From assembly GCA_027485675.1 (NCBI GenBank), contig JAIXQP010000036.1:1-64000 (forward strand): a stretch of 64,000 nt of DNA, in the 5' to 3' direction. The translations under genes and the position numbers were made by a program. Every line of letters starts with the position of its first letter. Positions within the stretch are counted from its first letter, which is position 1. The DNA is from Terriglobales bacterium (GTDB lineage Bacteria > Acidobacteriota > Terriglobia > Bryobacterales > Bryobacteraceae). The notes below the pieces were generated by a model, which saw only the letters and a list, made by a program, of their open reading frames with translations, did no database searches and had not been told where the DNA came from. Shown here one piece after another: positions 31,310 through 39,693 of this stretch.

Positions 31310-33655
31310 CTACTCCGGAAGACCAAAGCTAAAGAGGACGCCGGAAGCCGAGACCGCGACGAACTGTTTGCCGTCGACGGCGTAGCTCATCGGCGACGAG
31401 GCGATGGGGCCTCCGGTCTGCATGGTCCACAGCGGCTGGGCGGTTTTGGAGTTGAGGGCGATGAGATTGCCTTCGGCCGTGGCAGCGAACAGGACGCCGG
31501 TGGAGGTGGCGAGCACACCGGCGGCGAGCGAACCGCGGGAGAGCTTGTAGTCCCATTTGACGTCGCCGGTGACCGTGTCAATGGCCTTGATGCCGGTCAG
31601 GACCGGGTCGCCGGTGGGGAGGGAACGGCCGCCCCAGAAGGCCTTGCCGGGCTCATAGACGGAGGGCTCGCGCAGGTAGCGCTGCGGAGCATCCGCGTAG
31701 ACGACGTACATCCAGCCGGTCTTGGGATCGTAGGAGGGCGACTGCCAATTGGTGCCGCCAACCAGGCTGGGGGCGACGACGCGGCCTTCGGGCGTGGAGT
31801 CCGAGCCGGGGCGGACGATGGGCCGGCCGTCGGGATGGAATCCGTCGTTCCAGGTCTGCGAGACGTAGGGCTTGCCGAGGAGAAGCTTGCCGTTCGAGCG
31901 GTCCAGAACGTAGAAGATGCCATTGCGGTTGGTTTGGACGAGAAGCTTCTGCGTGCCGCGGTTGAGGAGAATCAGGTCCTGGTTGGCGTCCCAGTCGTGG
32001 CTATCGTTCGGGGTGAACTGGTAGTGCCACTTGCGGGCCCCGGTATCAGGGTTGAGGGCGACCACGGAGCAGGAGAAGAGGTTGTCGCCTTTGCGGACCT
32101 CGGCGTCCATGTCGGGGCCGGGGTTGCCGGTGGCCCAGTAGAGGGTGTCGAGTTCAGGGTCGTAGGAACCGGTGAGCCAGGTGCCGCTGCCGCCGCGCTT
32201 CCAGGTGTCGTCTTTCCAGGTGTCGTTGCCGAACTCGCCGGGCCCGGGGGTCGTATTGAACCGCCAGAGGCGGCGGCCGGTTTGGGGGTCATAGGCGTCG
32301 AGGAAGCCGCGGATGCCGTGTTCCCCGCCGGCCACGCCGACGATGATCTTGTCCTTCACGGCGAGCGGGGCGGCGGTGACGGAGTAGCCTTCCATGGTGT
32401 CGGCGACCTGCGTCTCCCAGAGGGGCAGGCCGGTGCGGGCGTCGAGGCAAATGAGGACGGCGTCGAGCGTGCCGACGAAGACGCGGTTGCCCAGGACGGC
32501 GACGCCCCGATTGAACCGGTTGCTCTCAAAGGGATTGACAACCTTCTGTTTGCGCTCGTACTTCCAGATCTCCATGCCGGTGCGGGCGTCGAGCGCGAAC
32601 ACCTGGCCCGGCATACCGGCGGTGTACATGACGCCGTCGATGACGATGGGGGTGGACTGCAGAAGCGTATCGCCAGGCATTTGGGCGGCCCACTTGGTCT
32701 GCAGGTTTTTGACGTTGAGCGGGGTGATCTGGGAGAGCGTGGTAAAGTGCGTGCCCTGGTAGTCGCCCCAGTAGGTGAGCCAGTTGTGCGGCTCGGCGGT
32801 GGAGTTGCGCAGGCGTTCAAAGGTGAGGCCGCCGGCCAGCGGCGCCTGGCGGGTCTTGTTGAGATCGCGGGCGGAGTTCGATTTCAGAAAGGCGATGACA
32901 TCGGTGGTTTCACCGGGGGTGAGCTTGGCCGGGGGCATGAAGGAGCCGGGGGCGGTGGTGGCTGTAACCTTGCGCTTATCGAGCAGATGGAGCTTGCCGC
33001 TGGGCTCGGCGAGGTGCAGGGTGAAGGTGTCCTGGTTGCGGGCGATGCCGCGAACGGTGCGGCCGTCGGCGAATTTGACGGTGGTGATGGAGGGGCCAAC
33101 CATGCGGCGGCCACGGGCCCGGCCGACGGAGGCGGGGTCGGCAAGCTTCTGGCGAATGGTTTCCGCCGAGAGCGCGGCAGCCGCGGAGAGATCGGGCGCG
33201 AAGACGCCACCCCGGGCATGGACGGCGTGGCAGTTCGAGCAGCCGGCTTTGCCGAAGAAGAGGGCTTCGCCGGCGGCGGGATTCCCGGGGACGGTTTCGG
33301 CGGAGCGGACGCCGGCATCGGCGAGACTGCGGAGGTAGCTCACCATAGACCAGATCTGCTCTGCCTTCAAGCCCGCGAACGGTGGCATCTGGGTACCCTT
33401 GAGGCCGTTGCGGATATTGAGGAAGAGTTCGCCGTCCTTGCCGCCGTGCTTGAAGACTCCGGTGGACAGGGCGGGGCCGCGTTCGCTACCGGCCGCGTTA
33501 CCTCCGTGGCAGGCTTGGCAGGTCTGTTCGTAAAGGCGTTTGCCGGTGGCGATCGCTTCCGGTTTTCCGGCGAGGGGGTTCTTCTCGTTCTCGGGGATAT
33601 GCTCCTGAGCGGAGGCCAAAGCGGCGGCGAACAGTGCCAATACGATACGACGCAT
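31310..33655 (-). CDS. PQQ-dependent dehydrogenase with two cytochrome c domains
   Basis: A 781-residue periplasmic protein (signal peptide MRRIVLALFAAALASAQ). The first ~290 residues hold two c-heme sites, CQACH and CSNCH, with the Met-bearing segments GTQMPPF and GSFMPPAKL. An eight-bladed PQQ propeller follows: THFTTLSQITPLNV, STPIVIDGVMYTA, ALDARTGMEIW and WATGNPGPD with the metal-ligand Asn. The catalytic region reads HDWDA, the Asp at 31994-31996 followed two residues later by a second Asp (31988-31990). It should oxidise an alcohol or sugar and pass electrons to its own hemes. Unusually, the cytochrome is N-terminal. It diverges from the esterase gene. Confidence 0.85.
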   Translation of the reverse strand: MRRIVLALFAAALASAQEHIPENEKNPLAGKPEAIATGKRLYEQTCQACHGGNAAGSERGPALSTGVFKHGGKDGELFLNIRNGLKGTQMPPFAGLKAEQIWSMVSYLRSLADAGVRSAETVPGNPAAGEALFFGKAGCSNCHAVHARGGVFAPDLSAAAALSAETIRQKLADPASVGRARGRRMVGPSITTVKFADGRTVRGIARNQDTFTLHLAEPSGKLHLLDKRKVTATTAPGSFMPPAKLTPGETTDVIAFLKSNSARDLNKTRQAPLAGGLTFERLRNSTAEPHNWLTYWGDYQGTHFTTLSQITPLNVKNLQTKWAAQMPGDTLLQSTPIVIDGVMYTAGMPGQVFALDARTGMEIWKYERKQKVVNPFESNRFNRGVAVLGNRVFVGTLDAVLICLDARTGLPLWETQVADTMEGYSVTAAPLAVKDKIIVGVAGGEHGIRGFLDAYDPQTGRRLWRFNTTPGPGEFGNDTWKDDTWKRGGSGTWLTGSYDPELDTLYWATGNPGPDMDAEVRKGDNLFSCSVVALNPDTGARKWHYQFTPNDSHDWDANQDLILLNRGTQKLLVQTNRNGIFYVLDRSNGKLLLGKPYVSQTWNDGFHPDGRPIVRPGSDSTPEGRVVAPSLVGGTNWQSPSYDPKTGWMYVVYADAPQRYLREPSVYEPGKAFWGGRSLPTGDPVLTGIKAIDTVTGDVKWDYKLSRGSLAAGVLATSTGVLFAATAEGNLIALNSKTAQPLWTMQTGGPIASSPMSYAVDGKQFVAVSASGVLFSFGLPE

Positions 33656-33694
33656 GGCCCTATTATCTCTCCGGCGCAGTCGATACAATGCGCC

Positions 33695-34726
33695 TTGCTC
33701 AAAAACACCCTCTTCCTCATCGCCCTCACGGCTGCCGCGCAGGAGATCCATCCGGACCGGCGGGTGACCTTTTCGCTGGAGGCCCCGCAGGCCAAGGAGG
33801 TGAGTTTCTTTGGCGATTGGATGAAGGCCGGCGCCAAGGAGCCGATGACGAAGGACGCCAAGGGCGTCTGGCGAGTGACCGTGGGGCCGCTCGAGCCCAA
33901 TATCTACATCTACTCGTTCACCGTGGATGGCGTGACGATTGCTGATCCGGTGAATCCCCGGATGAAGCTGCGGGCGCGGACTTCGGCGAGCCTCGTCGAG
34001 GTACCGGCCGATACGGAGTTGCCGTGGCAAGCGCGGGACGTGCCGCACGGGGCCGTCGAGATCAACTGGCAGCACGCCAAGGCGATTGGCGGGGAGGCGC
34101 GGGCGTTCTGGGTCTATACCCCCCCAGGGTATGCACAGTCGAAGAAGAAATATCCCGTGCTGTACCTATTCCACGGCTCGAACGATACCGCCGGCGGCTG
34201 GGTGCTGGTGGGGCACGCCAACTTCATCCTCGACAATCTGATTGCCGCGGGCAAGGCCACGCCCATGATTGTCGTCATGCCATTTGGCCACGCCGTGCCG
34301 TTCGGTTCTCCGCGAGAGGTGCAGGCCAAGAACGTCACCGTCTTTGAGGACTACATTCTGCGGGACGTGATGCCGGCGGTGGAGGGGAAGTATCGCGTGA
34401 CGAAGGACCGTGCGATTGCGGGTCTATCGATGGGCGGCGGGCAGTCGATCCACATTGGCCTGCGGCATCCGGAGATGTTCTCGGCGCTCGGCGCCTTCAG
34501 CGCCGCGGTGCCGGAGAACGCCGGGGCGCTGTTGAACGCGGCGCCGCCGAAGCTCTTCTGGTTCGCCTGCGGCCGGCAGGACTTCCTGCTCGACCGCAAC
34601 CGCGGCTTCGATAAATTGTTGACGGAGCGTAAAGTAAAGCACGTCTACCGCGAGACGGAGGGGCCGCACACCTACAGCGTCTGGCGTCAGTATCTGGCGG
34701 AGTTTGTGCCGCTGCTGTTCCGCTAA
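33695..34726 (+). CDS. Secreted esterase, feruloyl-esterase-like alpha/beta hydrolase
   Basis: A 343-residue protein. After a short signal peptide comes an E-set/CBM48-like domain (VTFSLEAPQAKEVSFFGDW, NIYIYSFTVDGV), then an esterase D / XynZ-type alpha/beta-hydrolase: ARAFWVYTPPGY, VLYLFHGSND, the nucleophile elbow GLSMGGGQS, an acid probably in CGRQDF and the His of GPHTYSVW. It likely cleaves an ester of a plant polysaccharide or similar substrate in the periplasm. The start is a TTG (33695), chosen because it gives a signal peptide; an ATG at 33688 is out of frame. It diverges from the PQQ dehydrogenase gene across 39 bases. Confidence 0.82.
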   Translation: MLKNTLFLIALTAAAQEIHPDRRVTFSLEAPQAKEVSFFGDWMKAGAKEPMTKDAKGVWRVTVGPLEPNIYIYSFTVDGVTIADPVNPRMKLRARTSASLVEVPADTELPWQARDVPHGAVEINWQHAKAIGGEARAFWVYTPPGYAQSKKKYPVLYLFHGSNDTAGGWVLVGHANFILDNLIAAGKATPMIVVMPFGHAVPFGSPREVQAKNVTVFEDYILRDVMPAVEGKYRVTKDRAIAGLSMGGGQSIHIGLRHPEMFSALGAFSAAVPENAGALLNAAPPKLFWFACGRQDFLLDRNRGFDKLLTERKVKHVYRETEGPHTYSVWRQYLAEFVPLLFR

Positions 34727-34731
34727 ACGGC

Positions 34732-36333
34732 TTACTTCTTTTTGATTTCGATGACGGGTTGTTCAATCGGCACCGCCGGTTCGAACAGCCCGAATGCGAA
34801 GACGGCGCTGGCCGAGGCGATGGCCACGTACTGCTTGCCATCGATCGAATAGGTGATGGGAGAGGCCGTCAACATCTCCCCGACGTTGAAATGCCACAGG
34901 TGCTTGCCGTTTTTCGCGTTGAGCGCGAGCAGGTTGCCGTCGTCGTCGCCGCTGAAGATCACGCCGCCAGCCGTCGAGACGGTGCCGGTCCACATGCGGC
35001 CGAGGCCCGTCATCGGATACTCCCAGGCGCGCTTGCCGGTCTTGGGGTCGAGAGCGCGGAGGATCACCTGGCCGCCCTCTTCGGTGGCGCCGCCGCCGGA
35101 GAAGTTCTTCATCGGCTGGGGCTGCTGCGCGGAGCGGTAGAACATGCCGCACTGCTCCAGGGTCAACACATAGAGCAGGCCGGTGCCGGGGTTATAGGAT
35201 TGGCCCATCCAATTCGTGGCGCCCTTCACACTGGGGCAGATCCAATTGCCTTCGGCGTTCGGTTCAATGTTGGGCAGTTCCATCGGCCGTCCCTTCGCGT
35301 CAATGCCTTTGGCCCAGGTGACCTTGTCGATCAACTGGGTCGCGCGGAGGAACTCGCCGGTAACGCGGTCCAGCGCATAGAAGAAGCCATTGCGATTGGC
35401 GTGGAGCACGATCTTCCGCGGCTTGCCCGCGATCTCGGTATCGACGAGCACCGGCCAGCTCTGGGCATCCCAATCGTGGGTATCGTGCGGCGTGAACTGG
35501 AAGTACCACTTCATCTTGCCGGTGTCGAGATCGAGCGCCAGCAGCGAGCAGGAGTAGAGGTTGTCGCCGGGGCGAACACTGCCGTTGTAGTCCGGCCAGG
35601 GGTTGCCGGTGGTCCAATAGAGGGTGTTGAGAGCGGGGTCGTAGGTGCCGGAGAGCCAGGTGGCGCCGCCGCCCCAGTCGATCAGATCGCCCCAGGTCTC
35701 CGAGCCCTTCTCGCCCTTGGCCGGGATCGTATAGGTCTTCCACAGCTCTTCGCCGGTGTCGGCCGAAAGGGCCATCAGAAAGCCGCGCATGCCGCTATCG
35801 CCGCCGGAACTGCCGACGATCACTTTCCCCTTAGCGATGACGGGCGCCGAAGTCGAGGTGGTGCCTTTGGCGACGTCCGCGTACTGCTTGTTGAAGATCA
35901 ACGCGCCGGTGTGGCGATTCAGCGCGACCAGATAGTTGTCCGTGGTGGTGAAGTAGATCTTGTCTCCCCAGATGGCGGCGCCGCGGTTGGGGCCTTGGGA
36001 TTTCGCGCGCGGATCGGCGTAACGCCAGATGAGGCGGCCGGAGCGGCCATCGAGGGCATAGACCGAGTTCGGGGCCGTGACGTACAGGACGCCCTGATAA
36101 ACGATGGGCGAGCTCTGCAGACCTCGCGCTCCGGGGACGTGATAGACCCACTTGGGCACCACGTTGCGGGTGTTTTCGGCGTTGATCTGATTCAGCGGAC
36201 TATAGCGCCAGCCGGAGTAGGTGCCGGCATAGGTCAGCCAGTTTTGCCCGGCGCCCTGAGCGATATCCTCGTGGCGGACTTGTGCCAAGGCGCTGCCGAT
36301 GAGCAGTAGCGAGAGGGTGGCGATCCGGATCAT
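34732..36333 (-). CDS. PQQ-dependent dehydrogenase (soluble, no fused heme)
   Basis: A 533-residue exported quinoprotein (signal peptide ending ALAQ). The propeller is recognised by WLTYAGTYSGWRYSPLNQI, SSPIVYQGVLYV, WTTGNPWPD (metal-ligand Asn) and repeated DP.TG/TG blade motifs. The catalytic region reads HDWDAQ: the Asp at 35473-35475 is followed two positions later by another Asp (35467-35469), the arrangement associated with lanthanide-using enzymes. It has no heme motif of its own, but its ATG overlaps the preceding c-type cytochrome gene by 4 bases, so that protein is the likely electron acceptor. The C-terminus is a short Lys-rich tail. Confidence 0.87.
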   Translation of the reverse strand: MIRIATLSLLLIGSALAQVRHEDIAQGAGQNWLTYAGTYSGWRYSPLNQINAENTRNVVPKWVYHVPGARGLQSSPIVYQGVLYVTAPNSVYALDGRSGRLIWRYADPRAKSQGPNRGAAIWGDKIYFTTTDNYLVALNRHTGALIFNKQYADVAKGTTSTSAPVIAKGKVIVGSSGGDSGMRGFLMALSADTGEELWKTYTIPAKGEKGSETWGDLIDWGGGATWLSGTYDPALNTLYWTTGNPWPDYNGSVRPGDNLYSCSLLALDLDTGKMKWYFQFTPHDTHDWDAQSWPVLVDTEIAGKPRKIVLHANRNGFFYALDRVTGEFLRATQLIDKVTWAKGIDAKGRPMELPNIEPNAEGNWICPSVKGATNWMGQSYNPGTGLLYVLTLEQCGMFYRSAQQPQPMKNFSGGGATEEGGQVILRALDPKTGKRAWEYPMTGLGRMWTGTVSTAGGVIFSGDDDGNLLALNAKNGKHLWHFNVGEMLTASPITYSIDGKQYVAIASASAVFAFGLFEPAVPIEQPVIEIKKK

Positions 36334-37127
36334 TGCGCGGACTCCTTACTACGAACGTCCTGCTGGGCGAGATAGGCGAGCAGGTCGCGCAACTCGGCGC
36401 GGGAAAGGCGCTTGGCGAAATCAGTGGGCATGGGTGTGGTGTCGGAGACGGTCAACTTCTTGACGTTGCGCATCTCGATGAGATGGAGCGTTCCCTTGGT
36501 GTCGATGAGTTGTAAGGAGTAGTTGCTGCGGTTCTTGGCTACGCCCTGCAGGGTTTGGCCGTTCTTGAGTTCGACGGTGGCGGCCTCGTTGCCGAGGTAG
36601 TAGAGATCCTTGGCCGGTTCGACGATGGCTTCCCGGATCACCGCCAGCGGACGGCTGCCGCCGATGTTGGATAGGTCCGGGCCCATGCTGCCGCCTTGGC
36701 CGCGGACGGCGTGGCAATTGGAACAGCCGGCCTTCGCTCCCCAGTAGATGGCCTTGCCGGCCGTGGGGTCGCCGGGAACGGGGTTCGTGCTGGCGGGGCC
36801 GGTGAGCGCGTGGATGAAGGCGACCAGGCTCCAGGTCTGCTCGTCGGATAGTTTCGTGGGCGGCATGTCCGCCACGCCGTTGCGGATTACCGAAAAGATA
36901 GCGTCATCGCTGAGGGGATGCCATAGAGAGCGGCGGACGAGGTTGGGGCCGCGCGCCCCGCCGCCGCCGTCGGGTCCGTGGCAGCCGGCGCAGGATCCCA
37001 TGAAGAGCTTGGTTCCGGCGGCAATCGCCTGGGGATCGCCAATGGCTGCATTCTTCGAATCGCTGAGGTAGCGGCCATGCTGGGCCAGCAATGGAATGGC
37101 GAACAGGACAAGGGCGAGAACGCGCAT
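36330..37127 (-). CDS. Di-heme c-type cytochrome, partner of the PQQ dehydrogenase
   Basis: A 265-residue exported protein with two c-heme sites: CAGCH in the first domain, with VADMPPTKL as a likely Met ligand, and CSNCH in the second. Between and after them lie segments also present in the cytochrome part of the PQQ fusion at 31310-33655: a VELKNGQTLQGVAKNRSNYSLQL strand pair and TPMPTDFAKRLS. The pair thus looks like a split version of that fusion. Its stop overlaps the PQQ gene start by 4 bases. The ATG at 37127 gives a compact signal peptide; one at 37136 would add three residues. Periplasmic electron carrier. Confidence 0.85.
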   Translation of the reverse strand: MRVLALVLFAIPLLAQHGRYLSDSKNAAIGDPQAIAAGTKLFMGSCAGCHGPDGGGGARGPNLVRRSLWHPLSDDAIFSVIRNGVADMPPTKLSDEQTWSLVAFIHALTGPASTNPVPGDPTAGKAIYWGAKAGCSNCHAVRGQGGSMGPDLSNIGGSRPLAVIREAIVEPAKDLYYLGNEAATVELKNGQTLQGVAKNRSNYSLQLIDTKGTLHLIEMRNVKKLTVSDTTPMPTDFAKRLSRAELRDLLAYLAQQDVRSKESAQ

Positions 37128-37171
37128 AGTGTCCATAGTCTATTGCAGTCGGTGCATTGGAATCACCTGGG

Positions 37172-37187
37172 TGGTGCAAATGCACCA
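37172..37187. promoter_or_regulatory. 16-bp palindrome in a divergent promoter region
   Basis: TGGTGCA and TGCACCA flank two bases, giving a 7-base inverted repeat between the cytochrome/PQQ pair and the small secreted protein gene. A partial copy (GGTGCATTGG) lies at 37151-37160. The spacing suits binding by a dimeric repressor or activator. Confidence 0.45.
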
Positions 37188-37259
37188 AAAGACCGGCCGA
37201 AAGTGCGCTATGGGCCCGTGGCCCCAAATTTGCAGATCAGGAAAGCGAGGTACACAACC

Positions 37260-37595
37260 ATGAAAACCCTTCTCCTCGGCCTCGTCTTCGGCATCGCTCT
37301 CAGCGCGCAACCCTACGCGGGACGCGGCGCCGGTCCCAACGGCTATGGCCCTTCTTTTTCCGGCGCCCGCGACAACTTCGCCGCCCGGATTGCCTTCGGC
37401 GAACGCACCGGCCGCCTGACTCCGCGAGAGGCACGCCGCCTGTGGGATATGGAGCGCCACCTGCAGCGCGAGATTGGACGCGCCTCCCGCTTCGGCTTCT
37501 CCCGTGGCGAGCGCGAACGCATCGCCCGCCTCTCCGCACAACTCGATTTCGAGATCAGCCGGCAGATGCGGGACGGCGACCGGCGCCGCTGGTAA
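37260..37595 (+). CDS. Small secreted basic protein
   Basis: A 111-residue exported protein: signal peptide MKTLLLGLVFGIALSAQ, then a Gly-rich segment (GRGAGPNGYGP) and a highly charged helix rich in Arg and Glu (RTGRLTPREARRLWDMERHLQREI, SRGERERIARLSAQLDFEI). The TPREARRL element resembles short EF-hand-like or Spy/CpxP-like charged helices, but the match is not good enough to name it. A GCGAGG site precedes the ATG. It diverges from the cytochrome/PQQ pair across a palindrome and converges with the methyltransferase gene, separated by only 2 bases. Confidence 0.6.
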   Translation: MKTLLLGLVFGIALSAQPYAGRGAGPNGYGPSFSGARDNFAARIAFGERTGRLTPREARRLWDMERHLQREIGRASRFGFSRGERERIARLSAQLDFEISRQMRDGDRRRW

Positions 37596-37597
37596 CG

Positions 37598-38218
37598 CTA
37601 GCGGAACTCTAGGAAGTACTGATGAGGCAGGATGTCGTGACGGCGGCTCACTTGCAAGCCGGCGGCGGCAAACTCAGCGGTCAGCGCTTTTTCGGTGATT
37701 TTCATGGAGGGCGGCGGGCCCACCGGCAGCTTGCCCTCCTTGAAGTCGATGACGACGATCCGCCCGCCGGGCTTCAATGCCTGCTTCAGTTTCTGCAGAT
37801 ACGCCGGCCGGCCGTCGATGTGGTGCCAGACGTCGCAAATGAAAATCGTATCGACGCTGGCGGACGGAAGCGCCGGGTCATCCATCTTAGCGTGGACAAG
37901 TTTCAAGTTTGCCAGCTTGTTCTTCGCGGCGATCTCCAGCAGCTTGGGGTCGATGTCGACGGCAAAGACCGTGGCGGCGTGGCGGGCCAGGCGGCGGCTG
38001 AAGTATCCCGTGCCGGCGCCGATGTCCGCCACCACCTCCTTGCTCTGCAGGGCCAGCGCCATGATTACATCGTGCGGCTTCTGCCAGGCGTCCCGCGAAG
38101 GATCTTCGAGCACCTTGGCGTAGGTGTCGGCGTGCATGTGCTTATGATGCTCTTGATCGGGGACCTGAGCGAACAGGACAGCGTGCAGAAGGCAGGCAGC
38201 AAAAACGGTCTGGCGCAT
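37598..38218 (-). CDS. SAM-dependent methyltransferase with an apparent signal peptide
   Basis: A 206-residue class I methyltransferase: motif I VADIGAGTGYFSRRL, acidic VFAVDIDP at the end of strand 2, FICDVWHHI and LKPGGRIVVIDFKEG. The substrate is unknown; the fold resembles UbiE/COQ5-type enzymes. The N-terminus (MRQTVFAACLLHAVLFAQ) looks like a cleavable signal peptide, followed by a His-rich EHHKHMHAD segment. Export would place it where S-adenosylmethionine is normally absent. The ATG at 38218 is chosen because it begins the hydrophobic stretch and leaves 56 bases to the divergent gene; the frame is open further upstream without a better start. Confidence 0.72.
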   Translation of the reverse strand: MRQTVFAACLLHAVLFAQVPDQEHHKHMHADTYAKVLEDPSRDAWQKPHDVIMALALQSKEVVADIGAGTGYFSRRLARHAATVFAVDIDPKLLEIAAKNKLANLKLVHAKMDDPALPSASVDTIFICDVWHHIDGRPAYLQKLKQALKPGGRIVVIDFKEGKLPVGPPPSMKITEKALTAEFAAAGLQVSRRHDILPHQYFLEFR

Positions 38219-38274
38219 ACTCCAACCGTAGCAACTTCTCCTGCGTCGCTGGTCCGGTGCAGTAGTCTGAGGAG

Positions 38275-39693
38275 ATGCCACAGCTACAAGCAGGGACTGG
38301 CCGCAGCGATATCACCCCGGCTCCGGGCACGCCGCAGGGCATCTGGGGCGCGCAGTTGCATCAGCGCGGCGTCGGCGCGGACATGCCGCTCTATGCCACC
38401 GCACTGGCCCTCAGCGATGGCGAGACGACGGCCCTCGTGATCGACGTCGACGTGATCGGCTTTAACGAAGAGTGGGCCAAGCGCGTGATGGCTGCCGTCG
38501 CGGAGTTGACCGGCTTGCCGCCCGAGTCGATTCGCGTGGCCGCGTCCCATACGCATTCGGGACCCAAGACGCTTCGCCTGGAGGTGGTATCGGAAGGTCT
38601 GGACATGGGCCTCGAATATCTGGAGACGCTGCCGCGGCGGATCGCCGGCGCGGGTTGGCAGGCGTTGCAGAATCTCCGTCCGGTGCGCGTCGCGGCAGGG
38701 CAGGGCAGTTGCGCGATCAATCTGAACCGGCGGGTGATGGGGGAAGGCGGCCGCGTCCTGGTCGGGCGCAATTGGGACGTGCCGGTCGATCAAGCGGTAC
38801 GCGTTATCCGGGTGGACGATCTCGAGGAGCGGCCTGTCGCCGTGATCGTCCACTACGCTTGCCATCCGACGATTATGGCGTGGGAGAACGAGTGGTTCAC
38901 GCCGGACTTTCCGGGTGTGGTGCGGGAGGTCGTGGAACGCGAAATGGGCGGCCATTGCCTGTTTCTGCAGGGCGCCGCGGGATCGGTGGGGCCGGTGGAA
39001 GGCTTCACGGGGGACCGCGCTGTGTACCGGCGCCTGGGCCGCATTCTGGGCCTCGAGGCCGCGAAGGTCGCGCTGTCGATCGATACGCGCCGACGCGCGG
39101 AGCAGTTCGTCGGCGTGATGGAATCCGGCGCGCCAATCGCGCTGTACGAGGACGTCCCGGCGCCGGATGGGCCCGTGGCGTTCACGATGCGAAGCCGGAC
39201 GCTGCAACTGCCCGCCAACGAGTTCCCGCCGCACGCGGATCTGGTGGCGGCGGTGGCCCAACTCCGGGAGGCCTTGGACGCCGCGCGGGCCCGCGGCGCC
39301 GGCGTGCGCGAGGCGACGGCTGCCTTGACCCGCGCCACGATGAAAGAGGAGCGGGCGCGGATGGTGCGCGGCCAGGCGTTCGTCGAGCGCCAAATGCAGG
39401 CGATCCGCGTGGGCGACGTTGTTCTGGTCTCGATGCAGGACGAGCCGTTCGATGAGATTGGGGCGCGCATCGTGGCCGGGAGCCCCTTCCGGCACACCCT
39501 CGTGTCGGGCTATTCGAACGGCACCTTCGGCTACATGCCCACGCGGGCCGCATTTGCCGAGGGCGGCTACGAAGTCGATACGGCGCTCTACGGGCCGGAC
39601 ACGGAAGACATTGTCGTTGCAGCGGCGCTCGAGTTGCTACGGGAGTTGTGGGCGGCCGGCGTACCGGCGGGCCAGCACGCTGCAAACGAATAG
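38275..39693 (+). CDS. Neutral/alkaline ceramidase-like hydrolase
   Basis: A 472-residue protein of the neutral ceramidase N-terminal-like family. Family blocks are GRSDITPAPGTPQGIWG, VIDVDVIGF, the metal-binding ASHTHSGP, VHYACHPTIM with a second His site, and FLQGAAGSVGP (the family usually has GDVNP). The C-terminus has LVSGYSNGTFGYMPT. It probably hydrolyses an amide or a related bond using zinc. There is no signal peptide, so it is probably cytoplasmic, unlike classical neutral ceramidase; sphingolipids need not be the substrate. An AGGAG sequence abuts the ATG, too close to be a normal ribosome site. Its 3' end overlaps the converging symporter gene by 57 bases. Confidence 0.8.
   Translation: MPQLQAGTGRSDITPAPGTPQGIWGAQLHQRGVGADMPLYATALALSDGETTALVIDVDVIGFNEEWAKRVMAAVAELTGLPPESIRVAASHTHSGPKTLRLEVVSEGLDMGLEYLETLPRRIAGAGWQALQNLRPVRVAAGQGSCAINLNRRVMGEGGRVLVGRNWDVPVDQAVRVIRVDDLEERPVAVIVHYACHPTIMAWENEWFTPDFPGVVREVVEREMGGHCLFLQGAAGSVGPVEGFTGDRAVYRRLGRILGLEAAKVALSIDTRRRAEQFVGVMESGAPIALYEDVPAPDGPVAFTMRSRTLQLPANEFPPHADLVAAVAQLREALDAARARGAGVREATAALTRATMKEERARMVRGQAFVERQMQAIRVGDVVLVSMQDEPFDEIGARIVAGSPFRHTLVSGYSNGTFGYMPTRAAFAEGGYEVDTALYGPDTEDIVVAAALELLRELWAAGVPAGQHAANE

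Noticed and set aside
33684-33689. TACAAT as -10 box of the esterase gene
   Set aside because: It lies only 5 bases before the TTG start, leaving no room for a leader, and no -35 element is spaced correctly.
31223-33694. Upstream extension of the esterase frame across the PQQ gene
   Set aside because: The extension is antisense to a well-supported PQQ/cytochrome gene and has low-complexity Gly/Val/Glu composition. Only the part from 33695 has a signal peptide and family motifs.
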